DNA of 64,000 bases, taken from the NCBI RefSeq assembly GCF_000374525.1, contig NZ_KB894574.1:186001-250000 (forward strand), in the 5' to 3' direction. Each line of letters starts with the position of its first letter. Within the stretch, counting starts at the first letter, position 1. Source of the stretch: Amorphus coralli DSM 19760. GTDB lineage: Bacteria; Pseudomonadota; Alphaproteobacteria; Rhizobiales; Amorphaceae. The translations under genes and the position numbers were made by a program. The notes under the pieces were generated by a model, which was not told the DNA's origin, did no database searches, and worked only from the letters and a program-made list of their open reading frames with translations. Positions 9,789 to 17,712 of this stretch are shown here, in pieces.

Positions 9789-9816
9789 GAAGCCGGCCCC
9801 GCGAAGGGCCGGCTTC
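9789..9816. terminator. Terminator hairpin between convergent genes
   Basis: Perfect 11-bp stem (9789-9799 with 9806-9816) with a CGCGAA loop. It lies between the MscS gene and the convergent iron-binding protein gene. On the minus strand it is followed by TTTCGTCT, so it may end both transcripts. Confidence 0.65.
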
Positions 9817-9912
9817 GGCAGTCGTGTCCGTGGCAGTCGTGTCGGTCAGCCGTGACCGCCCGTACGGCCGGGGAAGCGCAGCGCCCCTCCCCGGCCCACA
9901 GGAACCACAGCC

Positions 9913-10950
9913 TTACTTGTAGCCGACGCGGTCGTAGATCTGCACCGCGGCCGCCTGGTTCTCGCCCAGCGCGGAGAGGTTCAGCTCGTCGGCCTTGAAG
10001 CCGCCCTCGGGCGTCATCTCGGTCAGCGGAGAGGCCATGGCGACGCCCTCGACCACCGGATACTCGTTGTTGCCCTCGGCGAAATATTTCTGGGCGCTGT
10101 CGCTGGCCAGATACTCCAGGAACAGGATCGCGTTCTCCTTGTTCGGCGCGTTGGCGGCGACGCCGGCCCCGGAGATGTTGACGTGGGTGCCGGTGGTGTC
10201 CTGGTTGGGGAACACGACCGCGATGTCGTCGGTCTGGCCGGTGAGGCCGTCGACCGAGCCGCCGAGCGCGCGGGCGAAATAGTAGGTGTTGGACAGCGCG
10301 ATGTCGCACTCGCCGGAAGCCACGGCGCGGAGCTGGTCGGTGTCGCCGCCCTGGGGATCACGGGCGAGGTTGTCCTTCAGGCCCTGGGCCCACTTCTGCG
10401 CAGCTTCCTCGCCCTCGTTGGCGATGATCGAGGCGAGCAGCGAGATCATGTAGATGTTCGAGCTCGAGCGCGCGCAGATCATGCCCTTGTACTTGGGATC
10501 GGCGAGATCCTGGTAGGTCGCCGGCGGATCGCTCACGTCGTTCTTGTCGTAGAAGATGACCCGGGCGCGCTTCGAGAAGCCGTACCAGTTGCCGTCGGGG
10601 TGGCGCAGGGCTTCCGGCACGCGCTCGTTCAGCGTGTCGGAGGAGACCGGCTGCAGCAGGCCGGCGTCGTCGGCCTTGAACAGGCGGCCGGCATCGACGG
10701 TGATCAGCACGTCGGCCGGGCTGTTGGCGCCCTCCGCCGACATCCGCTCGATGAGCACGTCCGCACCGTCCTCGATGCGCTTGATCTTGATCCCGGTCTG
10801 CTCCTCGAAATCGGAATAGAGCCGTTCGTCGGTGTCGTAGTGGCGCGAGGAATAGAGGTTGAGCTCGCCCGACTGCGCCAGCGCGCCGTTGAGCGGAACG
10901 ATCGCCATGGCAAGCGTCGAGGAAAGGGCCAAAAGCCTGGCAGGCAGCAT
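9913..10950 (-). CDS. Periplasmic Fe(III) ABC-transporter binding protein (FbpA/FutA type)
   Basis: 345 residues. A signal peptide of about 25 residues (cleavage after NGALA) is followed by ELNLYSSRHYDTDERLYSDF, the start of the class II ferric-binding-protein fold. The tyrosine-rich IALSNTYYFARALGG near residue 220 supplies the iron-ligand tyrosine pair of this family. The C-terminal NISGAGVAANAPNKENA and the segment ending LASDSAQKYFAEGNNEYPV are also typical. I chose the ATG at 10950, preceded by AAAGGGAG, not the one ten codons earlier. No permease or ATPase gene lies next to it, so it either stands alone or its transporter is elsewhere. It is the last chromosomal gene before the island. 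Confidence 0.9.
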   Translation of the reverse strand: MLPARLLALSSTLAMAIVPLNGALAQSGELNLYSSRHYDTDERLYSDFEEQTGIKIKRIEDGADVLIERMSAEGANSPADVLITVDAGRLFKADDAGLLQPVSSDTLNERVPEALRHPDGNWYGFSKRARVIFYDKNDVSDPPATYQDLADPKYKGMICARSSSNIYMISLLASIIANEGEEAAQKWAQGLKDNLARDPQGGDTDQLRAVASGECDIALSNTYYFARALGGSVDGLTGQTDDIAVVFPNQDTTGTHVNISGAGVAANAPNKENAILFLEYLASDSAQKYFAEGNNEYPVVEGVAMASPLTEMTPEGGFKADELNLSALGENQAAAVQIYDRVGYK

Positions 10951-11243
10951 GAAGTCTCTCCCTTTGGACACGGGGTTCAAGGCCCCTGGTCACGTGGCGG
11001 CGCCCGCCTGCGCGCACGATCAGCGTACGCGCACGGACTGCCTACGCGGTCATAAGGGAAGAATATGGACTTTTACAATCAAGATTATGTCAGTCAGGCC
11101 CGCAGCCCGGGCGCTGCGACGGGGAAAGCGGCCAAGCCTTGCACGGCATCGCAGCGCGCGAGGGGTCAGTGTCGCGCGAGGGCTCAGAGCCGCGCGCATG
11201 CCTGCGCCAGTGAAACCTGGCTAGGCGGGAGGTTGCCTGGAAG

Positions 11244-11282
11244 TTTGGGAAGGAATGGTGCCAGGGGCGGCATCAAACCACC
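11244..11282 (+). repeat. Distal attachment-site copy (attL)
   Basis: Bases 11244-11262 are identical to 25065-25083 (19 bp). After one missing C, 8 more bases match (11263-11270 vs 25085-25092), then 9 of 12 positions through the tRNA T-arm (11271-11282 vs 25093-25104). It contains the displaced 3' end of tRNA-Phe plus about 12 bp of its downstream flank. Confidence 0.8.
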
Positions 11283-11617
11283 ATATTAACTAATTGAATT
11301 TATGAGCTTATTTTATCGCGCCGCATTCCTCAAACCATCAGAAATACCAACTATTTTATTGGATATGGCCGGACGTACTCGGACGCGGATGAACTGAACG
11401 CAACATAACGAGCTGCCAGCGAAGTAGCTGTGGAAAATTCGCCTTATCTAAGGGTTTCGAGAACCCAAGTCCGACACAGGTCAGAATTAAGATCAGTGAA
11501 ATAGATATTTATGTCTATTCTTTAAATATACGATAATTTTTGATAAAAAATCAAAGCAAAAGACGATTTTAGCGCGCCAACATTGGTCGATAATTTGTCT
11601 AATGCTATTTGAAATTC
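11283..11617. other. AT-rich non-coding segment at the island edge
   Basis: About 335 bp with no supportable ORF and much higher A+T than the rest of the window, including runs such as TTTTTGATAAAAAATCAAA around 11537-11555. It ends in the hairpin at 11618. It may hold the promoter or leader of the 11655 gene, integrase arm-type sites, or an unannotated small RNA ended by that hairpin; none can be confirmed. The chromosomal stretch 10951-11243 just left of the att site also shows no gene. Confidence 0.5.
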
Positions 11618-11643
11618 GAGGGGCTTAGGCCCCTCTTTCTTTT
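11618..11643 (+). terminator. Intrinsic terminator or attenuator just before the 11655 gene
   Basis: Perfect 7-bp stem GAGGGGC / GCCCCTC with a TTAG loop (11618-11635), followed by TTTCTTTT. It ends only 12 bases before the start codon at 11655 and abuts its ribosome binding site. It would therefore stop transcription of an upstream RNA or act as a leader attenuator. Confidence 0.65.
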
Positions 11644-11654
11644 GGAGAAGAGAG

Positions 11655-12236
11655 ATGGTTGCAACTATCGATCACAGCACCAGCAATCCGGCGCTAATCG
11701 TGCTCGGGCGCGATGCTGCGGGACGCTCCCACGCCTCATGGTTCGACGAAAGCCAGGTCGAACCGGCGCACGACGCTGCAGAGGTGATGGGAATGACTAC
11801 TCTGCCCGTCTCTAGCGACGACCTGCGCTCACTTGCGGGCGACCTCGCCCGCGGCAAGCTGTTCGCCAGCGGCAAGGCCTTCGTCCCCTTCGTCAACGGT
11901 ACGCTCTTCAGCAAGCTGACAACCCATCTCAGCGACGAGCAGCGGTCCGAAATCGAGGCCTCGCGTATGGGAGAGGTTGCCGCGGGCGTTTCCGACGGCA
12001 AGCGCCCCGAACCGCCTCATCTCCCGGAGGATTGGTCAAAGCTTACGGTCGGCAGCCTAGTCGTTGCCTGCGAAAGCGCAGACGGCGGCTGGTGGCTTGC
12101 GAGGATCGTCAAGGTCGCGAGCGAGAATTCCTTCACGCTCAAATGGCTCGACTATCCGGACGATCCCGCCGTCAACCGTCAGCGCAAGCACATTGCCCTG
12201 CTGCATCCGGAGGCCGGTGCGTCATGGCTGCGCTGA
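11655..12236 (+). CDS. Island hypothetical protein with a possible Tudor/PWWP-like C-terminal domain
   Basis: 193 residues, ATG at 11655 with GGAGAAGAGAG directly upstream. The N-terminal ~120 residues are not recognised; LRSLAGDLARGKLFASG and FSKLTTHLSDEQRSEIEAS look helical. The C-terminal ~60 residues (LTVGSLVVACES, GGWWLARIV, FTLKWLDYPD, then a basic RQRKHIALLHP) read like a small beta-barrel of Tudor, Agenet or PWWP type, with aromatic residues in the places that form a ligand cage. That is inference from pattern, not a match I can verify. The stop overlaps the next gene by 13 bp, so the two are translationally coupled. No signal peptide, so cytoplasmic. Confidence 0.6.
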   Translation: MVATIDHSTSNPALIVLGRDAAGRSHASWFDESQVEPAHDAAEVMGMTTLPVSSDDLRSLAGDLARGKLFASGKAFVPFVNGTLFSKLTTHLSDEQRSEIEASRMGEVAAGVSDGKRPEPPHLPEDWSKLTVGSLVVACESADGGWWLARIVKVASENSFTLKWLDYPDDPAVNRQRKHIALLHPEAGASWLR

Positions 12237-12586
12237 GCGCCCTCGAAGAAGGGTGTGGTAGCGGAATGCCAGCCACGCTTGCCACGCTGAACGACGCCTT
12301 CCGGCGAAGTTTCACCGGAGGGCGGGTGATGGTGACGCGCGGTGTTGCTGCTCTTCCCGAAGCCGAACGCGCCGCTCTTCTTGAGGCGGTTCGCGAGTTT
12401 GACGGATTCGACGAGAGCAACGACCCGTATGGAGAGCACGACTTCGGCGCCATCGATTGCGGGGCAAACCGCTACTTCTGGAAGATCGACGCTTACGATC
12501 GGTCGATGAAGGCCGCCTCTCCTGACCCGCTTGACCCCCTGCAGACTTGGCGGGTTCTGACAGTGATGCGCGCCGATGAGTACTGA
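12224..12586 (+). CDS. DUF3768 family protein
   Basis: 120 residues. It carries the whole DUF3768 pattern: LNDAFRRSF, then GGRVMVTRGVAALP, AVREFDGFDESNDPYGEHDF, and FWKIDAYDRSM, ending TWRVLTVMRADEY. The dense acidic and aromatic motifs (NDPYGEHDFG, FWKID) suggest a conserved binding site, but no function is established for the family, which is common on alphaproteobacterial plasmids and islands. I chose the ATG at 12224, inside the end of the upstream gene, because GGAGG lies about 10 bases before it; the ATG at 12266 is an alternative. A strong terminator follows at 12623. Confidence 0.85.
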   Translation: MAALSALEEGCGSGMPATLATLNDAFRRSFTGGRVMVTRGVAALPEAERAALLEAVREFDGFDESNDPYGEHDFGAIDCGANRYFWKIDAYDRSMKAASPDPLDPLQTWRVLTVMRADEY

Positions 12587-12622
12587 GCGCGGTTCCCGAC
12601 AAGTTGCCATCGACGCGAAGCA

Positions 12623-12657
12623 AGGCCGGCGGCTCATCCCGCCGGCCTCTTTATTTG
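12623..12657. terminator. Intrinsic terminator
   Basis: Perfect 10-bp stem (12623-12632 with 12639-12648), CTCATC loop, then CTCTTTATTT. It ends the DUF3768 transcript. The stop codon of the convergent XRE gene (12651) falls in the T-rich tail, so the hairpin may serve both strands. Confidence 0.8.
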
Positions 12658-12923
12658 GGGCCTGCGCCCTTGCGCTTTCTCCCGGAAGGAAGGGGATCGG
12701 GGCGAGTGTGCTCGGTCGGCTCCTCGAGCAGCCGGGCGACGGGCACACTCAAGACGCCCGCCAGGGCCTCGAGTGTCGAGACCGTCACGTTCTCGCTGCC
12801 ACGCTCGACCCGGCCGACATAGGAGCGGTCGATCCCGGCAGCGAGCGCCAAACGCTCCTGCGAGAGACCGCGCTCCACGCGCAGGCTGCGAAGATTCCAA
12901 CCGATGATGCTGCGGGCGTCCAT
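12651..12923 (-). CDS. Small XRE-family HTH regulator
   Basis: 90 residues, almost all one Cro/C1-type helix-turn-helix: GWNLRSLRVERGLSQERLA (helices 1-2), GIDRSYVGRVERGSENVT (recognition helix and following turn), then LEALAGVLSVPVARLL. A short basic tail (PSGRKRKGAGPK) follows. DNA binding is expected from the family. As the only obvious small regulator on the island, it could control island genes or excision. It converges on the DUF3768 gene across a shared terminator and is divergent from the membrane-protein gene at 13057. Confidence 0.88.
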   Translation of the reverse strand: MDARSIIGWNLRSLRVERGLSQERLALAAGIDRSYVGRVERGSENVTVSTLEALAGVLSVPVARLLEEPTEHTRPDPLPSGRKRKGAGPK

Positions 12924-13056
12924 GCGGAGAGAACCAAAGCGCGCTCGCCGCTTGACAATCGACGGACTGACAGTCCCCTATTTATTCAAACAACCCATCG
13001 CCCGGCCGATCAAGTTGCGGCCCCTCCCCCTCATCCCCGTCAAGCGAGGTGACCCC

Positions 13057-13401
13057 ATGAAGATCGCAGTCGGGCTCATCGGAATATTCCTGAGCCTGCT
13101 CATCCTGCTTCAGTCCTGCGCCATCAGCGCAGGCAGCAGCCTCATCGACGACCAGACCACGTTCGAGGCCGGTGTCGTCGGGGTCATGGTCGGGTTCCTG
13201 TTCTTCTTCGGCGGCGCCTTCGCGTTCGGCCTGCCGATTGTCTCAGTCGTGCTGTTCGCACTCGGCGGCCTCTTCGGCCTCGCCGCCGCGAAGGATTTTC
13301 CCGACCTGCAAATCTGGGGCTTCGTATCGCTCGGCCTTGCGGTGCTCGCGCTCATCGTTTGGCGCCAGTCGCGCAGGCATCGACAGAAGGCCACCGAATG
13401 A
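13057..13401 (+). CDS. Small membrane protein, unknown
   Basis: 114 residues with four hydrophobic segments: an N-terminal helix (VGLIGIFLSLLILLQSCA), a second around residues 42-60 (GVMVGFLFFFGGAFAFG), a third around 61-78, and a fourth around 87-103. The basic tail RRHRQKATE should face the cytoplasm. Cys21 lies in LLQSCAIS, a weak lipobox-like context, but the surrounding hydrophobicity fits a helix equally well. The ATG at 13057 is preceded by GAGGTG. It resembles small DUF-type membrane proteins that I cannot place. It is 227 bp upstream of the next gene on the same strand. Confidence 0.65.
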   Translation: MKIAVGLIGIFLSLLILLQSCAISAGSSLIDDQTTFEAGVVGVMVGFLFFFGGAFAFGLPIVSVVLFALGGLFGLAAAKDFPDLQIWGFVSLGLAVLALIVWRQSRRHRQKATE

Positions 13402-13628
13402 GGCGGCACCGCGCGCCTCAATCCCGCATTGCCGGGCCTTCAGGGCGGAACAGGGCAGGCTCCGGGCCAGCGCAGGGGTACCGCACCGGCCAGCACCCCA
13501 GACGCGCTGTCGGCGCACGCCTCGCCCCACCGGCAATTCCCGGGAAGGCCGGAGATGCCCTCGCAGCCCCCCCTTCCCCGCACCATCCGACCGACGCCCC
13601 TACCCCTTTATTGACGAGGACGGACCCG

Positions 13629-14276
13629 ATGCATGCCAGTTTCACCACGTTCCACCCCCGGCAGCCCAAAGCCTCCCGACGCCGCCCAGCCCGCATATTC
13701 CCCTGGGCACTTGCTGCGGCTCTGACTGCCCCACTTTCACCCGCGATCGCCGGAGACAACCTCGATGACATGGGAAGCGCTCTTGAGCGCCAGCAGGAAA
13801 GCTTAGGCCCCGTGATCGGCGGGTTCGAATGCCAGCTTGTCGGCTCCGTCGTGCTTGGGCTTCCGGCAGCGATGTCCAACCGCCCGCAGACGCCAGACCA
13901 CGTCAGCCTTGCCTTCCACGAGGCGGGATCGGCACTCCTCAACGGCACACGGCTCGAACCGTCCTACAGGAGCGCGCCCAACGAAGAGGGCCTTTACGCA
14001 TATCCTCTGCGCGACGTCCTCTATGCCGCGGCCGGCATACCTGTCGGACGGGAGCTTCCGAACGATCCCAGCAGCTCCGGAAACACGATGCAGGACTTCA
14101 GCATGGGACAGCAGCTCGTCATTGACCTGCTCCTGAGCGAGGGACTGATGGCCGGTCGAAACCGGTTCATGATCGTCAGCTTCCAAAGGGATGCGGTGTA
14201 TTTCGTCGACGTCAGTGACCGGAACGAGATCGAGAACCCCACACAGGCCGACTGCTATCGGAGTCGCGGACAGTGA
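13629..14276 (+). CDS. Secreted hypothetical protein
   Basis: 215 residues starting at the ATG at 13629 (GAGGA upstream); the longer open frame reads as non-coding Pro/Arg-rich sequence. A basic N-region (RQPKASRRRPAR) and a hydrophobic core ending SPAIAGDN predict a signal peptide with cleavage near residue 41. The mature part has two cysteines (CQLV, about residue 77, and ADCYRS near the end) that could form a disulfide, and segments such as YAYPLRDVLYAAAGIPVGREL. No family recognised. Exported, probably periplasmic, cargo of the island. Confidence 0.65.
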   Translation: MHASFTTFHPRQPKASRRRPARIFPWALAAALTAPLSPAIAGDNLDDMGSALERQQESLGPVIGGFECQLVGSVVLGLPAAMSNRPQTPDHVSLAFHEAGSALLNGTRLEPSYRSAPNEEGLYAYPLRDVLYAAAGIPVGRELPNDPSSSGNTMQDFSMGQQLVIDLLLSEGLMAGRNRFMIVSFQRDAVYFVDVSDRNEIENPTQADCYRSRGQ

Positions 14277-14504
14277 AGCTGGGCAGCAGCGCTTAGGAGT
14301 GGCTGCTTCGCGCCCGCAGTGGACACAATGATGCGGTTTGCGCTTTCTCCGAAGCGGACTTAGCGCATAGCAGCAGTAGCTCAGATGGTGGCCTCCGGCC
14401 TCGACCCGGCGGGACTACGACTTCCGATGGGCAACCCAAGTCTTGCCAACATTTTTTTTGGATCACACCTGATCGGCAATGAGATCCCTTCTTCTCGCAC
14501 CGCT

Positions 14505-17270
14505 CTATTGCACGAACATCATAGCCCCAGCGGCTTCATTGAAGCTGAACGGCTCTGGGGGCTTGTACTGCGAGCCGCCCGACGCTGATTGTGGGCATGT
14601 TCCACCATTCATGGACTTGCAGACCTCGTTGATAGCAACACCCACGCTCCAAATAACCTCAAATGCCCTTTGAAAATCGGATTTCTGTGCATTCCTGTAG
14701 GCCTGATTGTAGACAGACCTTTCAGCAAGTACGCGCTCTCCGAGATCCTTCGTCCCCTGATCGCTTGATCTGGAAGCTCTCCCAGCATAATCGAACAAAC
14801 TGTTCATGTGATTGCCGAGATCCCTCAAAGATTGATCTTTATTATTCGTGTTTCTGATATTCTTATATATTCTATTAAATTGCTCACCGTGAATTACCAT
14901 TGCGTTTTTAAGGAATTTCTCGCCCCCAATTTCAATCGCGCCATCCAAGTAGCCGTCCGCCTCATCCCTCTTTTGTGATGAAGATTCGTACAAATCATTC
15001 GCCTTATTTGAATAAATCACCGCGATGGGATGTCGGGCATCATCATAGCCCTTACTGGCTGCCTGCTTCAGCCAATGAAGCGCAAGATCCTCGTTTTTCG
15101 GGACACCATTTCCCGATGCATACAGATTTCCGAGTACATACTGTGAGCGAATATCGCCTTGCTCAGCTGCCCGGCGGAACCATTGGACCGCGAGTTCTTC
15201 GTCTTTCCCGACCCCTCGACCGAACAGGTATTTCTCTCCGAGTTCGCGCTGCGAGCCCATATTGCCCCGTTCTGCCGCCTGCCGAAACCATTTGGTCGCT
15301 AGACCATCATCCTTAGGCACACCGCGTCCGAGCTCGTACATGCGCGCGAGATTGTGCTGGGCTTTCGCATGCCCCTGTTCCGCCGCTTTGCGGAGCCACT
15401 GAACCGCAATCTCATCGTCTCTTTCGACAACGCGACCAATTAGGTACGCCCATCCAAGATTAGACTGCGCCGCAGCAAGGCCTTGCTCGGCCGCCAGCCG
15501 ATACCAGTGGACGGCCGTCTCTTCGTCTTTCGGAACGCCCCGTCCGTATTGGTACAGTATCCCAAGGTTGGCTTGCGCCGTAGCATGCCCCTTCTCAGCC
15601 GCACCGCGGTACCATCGCGCCGCTTCTTTGTAGTTTTTCGGCACGCCGCGCCCATTTTCGTAGAGGTATCCTAGGTCAACTTGGGCGATCACATCGCCCT
15701 GTTCAGCGGCCTTGAGGTACCATTGCGCGGCCAGACCTTCATCCTTTTGAACACCCCGCCCGTGCAGGTACATGTAACCCAACTGATGCTGCGGCTTGGC
15801 ATAGCCCTGCTCAGCAGCGAGACGATACCATTGGACAGCCTGCCTATCGTCCTGCTGAACGCCCCGCCCATGTTTGTACATTGTCCCAAGGTTGGACTGC
15901 GCCGTGGCATGACCCTGCTCGGCCGAAACGCGATACCATCGGACCGCTTCTTCATAGTTCTTCGGAACACCCCGGCCGCTCTCATAGAGGTATCCAAGGT
16001 CACTCTGGGCAAACACGTCGCCCTGTTCGGCTGCCTTGAGATACCATTGTGCGGCCAACTCTTCATCCTCTTGAACGCCCCGCCCGTTCAGGTACATGGA
16101 AGCAAGCCGGGACTGCGCCGTCGCATGCCCCTGCTCGGCCGCAACGCGGTACCACTGAACTGCCTCTTCGTAGTTCTGCGGTACGCCTTGTCCTTGGTCG
16201 TACATCAATCCCAAACGATACTGAGCTTGCGAGTGGCCCTGCTCGGCCGCCCGACGAAACCACTGGGCAGACAGATTCTCGTCCTTTTGGACCCCGTTAC
16301 CCCCAAGGTACATGATCGCTAGGTTTACCTGCGCCGTCACTTCCCCCTGATCTGCCGCCCGGCGGTACCATTGGGCCGCTAACGCGTCGTTCTTCGGAAC
16401 ACCGCGTCCGCGCGCGTACAGAGCTCCAAGGTGAGCCTGGGCCTCTGCGACACCCTGCTCAGCAGCTTTGCCGAACCACTGAGCCGCCAGCCCCTTGTCC
16501 TCATGCACGCCACGGCCGCTCGCGTACATGTAACCAAGAACATACTGCGCCTGGGCATAGCCCTGTTCAGCCGCTCGACGGTACCATTGTGCAGCAAGGC
16601 CATCGTCCTGCCGAACACCTTTTCCACCGAAGTACATGTTCCCGAGGTTGTGCTGCGCCAGCGCGTAGCCTGTCTCAGCCGCCCTTCCGTACCACTGAAC
16701 GGCCAACTCTTCGTCCTTAGGCACGCCCCGGCCGGCCTCATACATGGATCCCAAATTGGTCTGCGCCATTGCATGACCCTTGTCTGCCGCGCGCCGAAAC
16801 CACTGGACCGCCAGACCATCGTCCTTCGGGACGCCGTAACCACCCTGGTACATGAAGCCGAGGTTAGATTGCGCCTGCGCATAGTCCTGCGCTGCTGCCT
16901 TTCGATACCAATCGACCGCCAGTTTCTCGTTCTTCTCTACTCCTCGGCCGACGTTATACATGTAACCCAGGTTGTTTTGACCAACCGGATCACCCGCCTT
17001 CGCTGCTTCAAGTGAGTATTCGAAGGCCTCCCGATCTCGTCCGGCCGCAGACAACCCCCGCCCGATCGCAGCCATCACAGCGGCATCGACGTTCCCATTA
17101 TCAATCAGTTCCTGGCAGTCCTTGATGACTGCCTCCTGATCGATTTCCTGAAACGCCAATTCCAAGGAACCGAGACAGATATTTGCTTCCGCCGTGGAAA
17201 TTGCCACGAGCGGCGCAGCGGCTGTCAGGAGCCCGAACAGGGCACGCTTGACCAGTGCGTTCCTCATCAA
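14505..17270 (-). CDS. Very large exported Sel1-repeat protein (18 repeats)
   Basis: 921 residues. A signal peptide (cleavage near residue 29, TAEANI) is followed by a short N-domain and then 18 consecutive 36-residue Sel1-like repeats (about residues 94-742) with consensus A-AQ-NLG-MY--GRGV-KDE-LAVQWYRRAAEQG. A non-repeat C-terminal domain (about 745-921) is rich in Asn, Lys and Ser. Sel1 repeats form alpha-alpha superhelices that scaffold protein-protein contacts, in bacteria often in envelope or host-interaction roles. The repeat count is high for an exported bacterial protein. The lower GC of the C-terminal third suggests a different origin for that part. Not in an obvious operon. Confidence 0.9.
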   Translation of the reverse strand: MMRNALVKRALFGLLTAAAPLVAISTAEANICLGSLELAFQEIDQEAVIKDCQELIDNGNVDAAVMAAIGRGLSAAGRDREAFEYSLEAAKAGDPVGQNNLGYMYNVGRGVEKNEKLAVDWYRKAAAQDYAQAQSNLGFMYQGGYGVPKDDGLAVQWFRRAADKGHAMAQTNLGSMYEAGRGVPKDEELAVQWYGRAAETGYALAQHNLGNMYFGGKGVRQDDGLAAQWYRRAAEQGYAQAQYVLGYMYASGRGVHEDKGLAAQWFGKAAEQGVAEAQAHLGALYARGRGVPKNDALAAQWYRRAADQGEVTAQVNLAIMYLGGNGVQKDENLSAQWFRRAAEQGHSQAQYRLGLMYDQGQGVPQNYEEAVQWYRVAAEQGHATAQSRLASMYLNGRGVQEDEELAAQWYLKAAEQGDVFAQSDLGYLYESGRGVPKNYEEAVRWYRVSAEQGHATAQSNLGTMYKHGRGVQQDDRQAVQWYRLAAEQGYAKPQHQLGYMYLHGRGVQKDEGLAAQWYLKAAEQGDVIAQVDLGYLYENGRGVPKNYKEAARWYRGAAEKGHATAQANLGILYQYGRGVPKDEETAVHWYRLAAEQGLAAAQSNLGWAYLIGRVVERDDEIAVQWLRKAAEQGHAKAQHNLARMYELGRGVPKDDGLATKWFRQAAERGNMGSQRELGEKYLFGRGVGKDEELAVQWFRRAAEQGDIRSQYVLGNLYASGNGVPKNEDLALHWLKQAASKGYDDARHPIAVIYSNKANDLYESSSQKRDEADGYLDGAIEIGGEKFLKNAMVIHGEQFNRIYKNIRNTNNKDQSLRDLGNHMNSLFDYAGRASRSSDQGTKDLGERVLAERSVYNQAYRNAQKSDFQRAFEVIWSVGVAINEVCKSMNGGTCPQSASGGSQYKPPEPFSFNEAAGAMMFVQ
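15045..16991 (-). repeat. Tandem array of 18 x 108-bp Sel1 coding repeats with higher-order structure
   Basis: Each unit encodes about 36 residues. By protein sequence, units 9-11 resemble units 12-14 more than their neighbours: GVQ-DE-LAAQWYLKAAEQGD, then GRGVPKNY-EA-RWYR, then HATAQ-NLG. Units 7-9 are also related. That points to duplication in blocks of three units (324 bp). Confidence 0.75.
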
Positions 17271-17712
17271 TCCCTCTCGAACTCAGCCATCGAAACTGCC
17301 CAACAACAAGTAAGCTTCGTTATGAAGCTTAAACGCTCAATTGCACGGCCCGCAACAACCCCTGCGAACTCTCGGATTGACGATCAACGACGATCAAAGC
17401 GGCCATGCCTGCTGCCGCATTTAGACCCGCGACCGTGAGAGGATGTGTCCGATCCGGGAAACCACTCGCAATCCGACCTACCAGCAATGGATTATTTTCA
17501 CGTGCCTGGTGGATATGGCCAAGTTCGGCGCACCGTTCCGACGCGCCGATCTCAATGTTGATGATGCTAGGCTGCACCGCACGGTCCATCACTGTCCTTT
17601 ACGCGCTCGGTGCACCCTATTAATCTCAGTAGCTTGTGGTTGCTTACAAGCAGGCTAGATTCCGCTCTCATTGAAGGTGAGTGCTTGGCAAACATGCTGG
17701 GATGAATGTGAC
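17271..17712. other. 442-bp intergenic stretch without a supportable gene
   Basis: Between the Sel1 gene start and the next plus-strand gene. It contains a perfect inverted repeat TAAGCTT...AAGCTTA at 17311-17331, about 40-60 bp upstream of the Sel1 start, which could be an operator or a hairpin. Overlapping ORFs on both strands (for example 87 codons on the minus strand, 17329-17592) have no recognisable domain and no clear ribosome binding site, so I do not call them. Confidence 0.45.

Noticed and set aside
11055-11289. Short plus-strand ORFs across the distal att site
   Set aside because: They run through the att repeat, lack ribosome binding sites and have Arg/Ala-rich shadow composition.
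15045-16991. Regular 108-bp repeats considered as CRISPR or satellite DNA
   Set aside because: The repeats are in one open frame and encode Sel1 motifs, with no spacers of CRISPR size and no cas genes.
17329-17592. 87-codon minus-strand ORF upstream of the Sel1 gene
   Set aside because: No recognisable domain, no clear ribosome binding site and an overlapping ORF on the other strand; left as part of the intergenic stretch.
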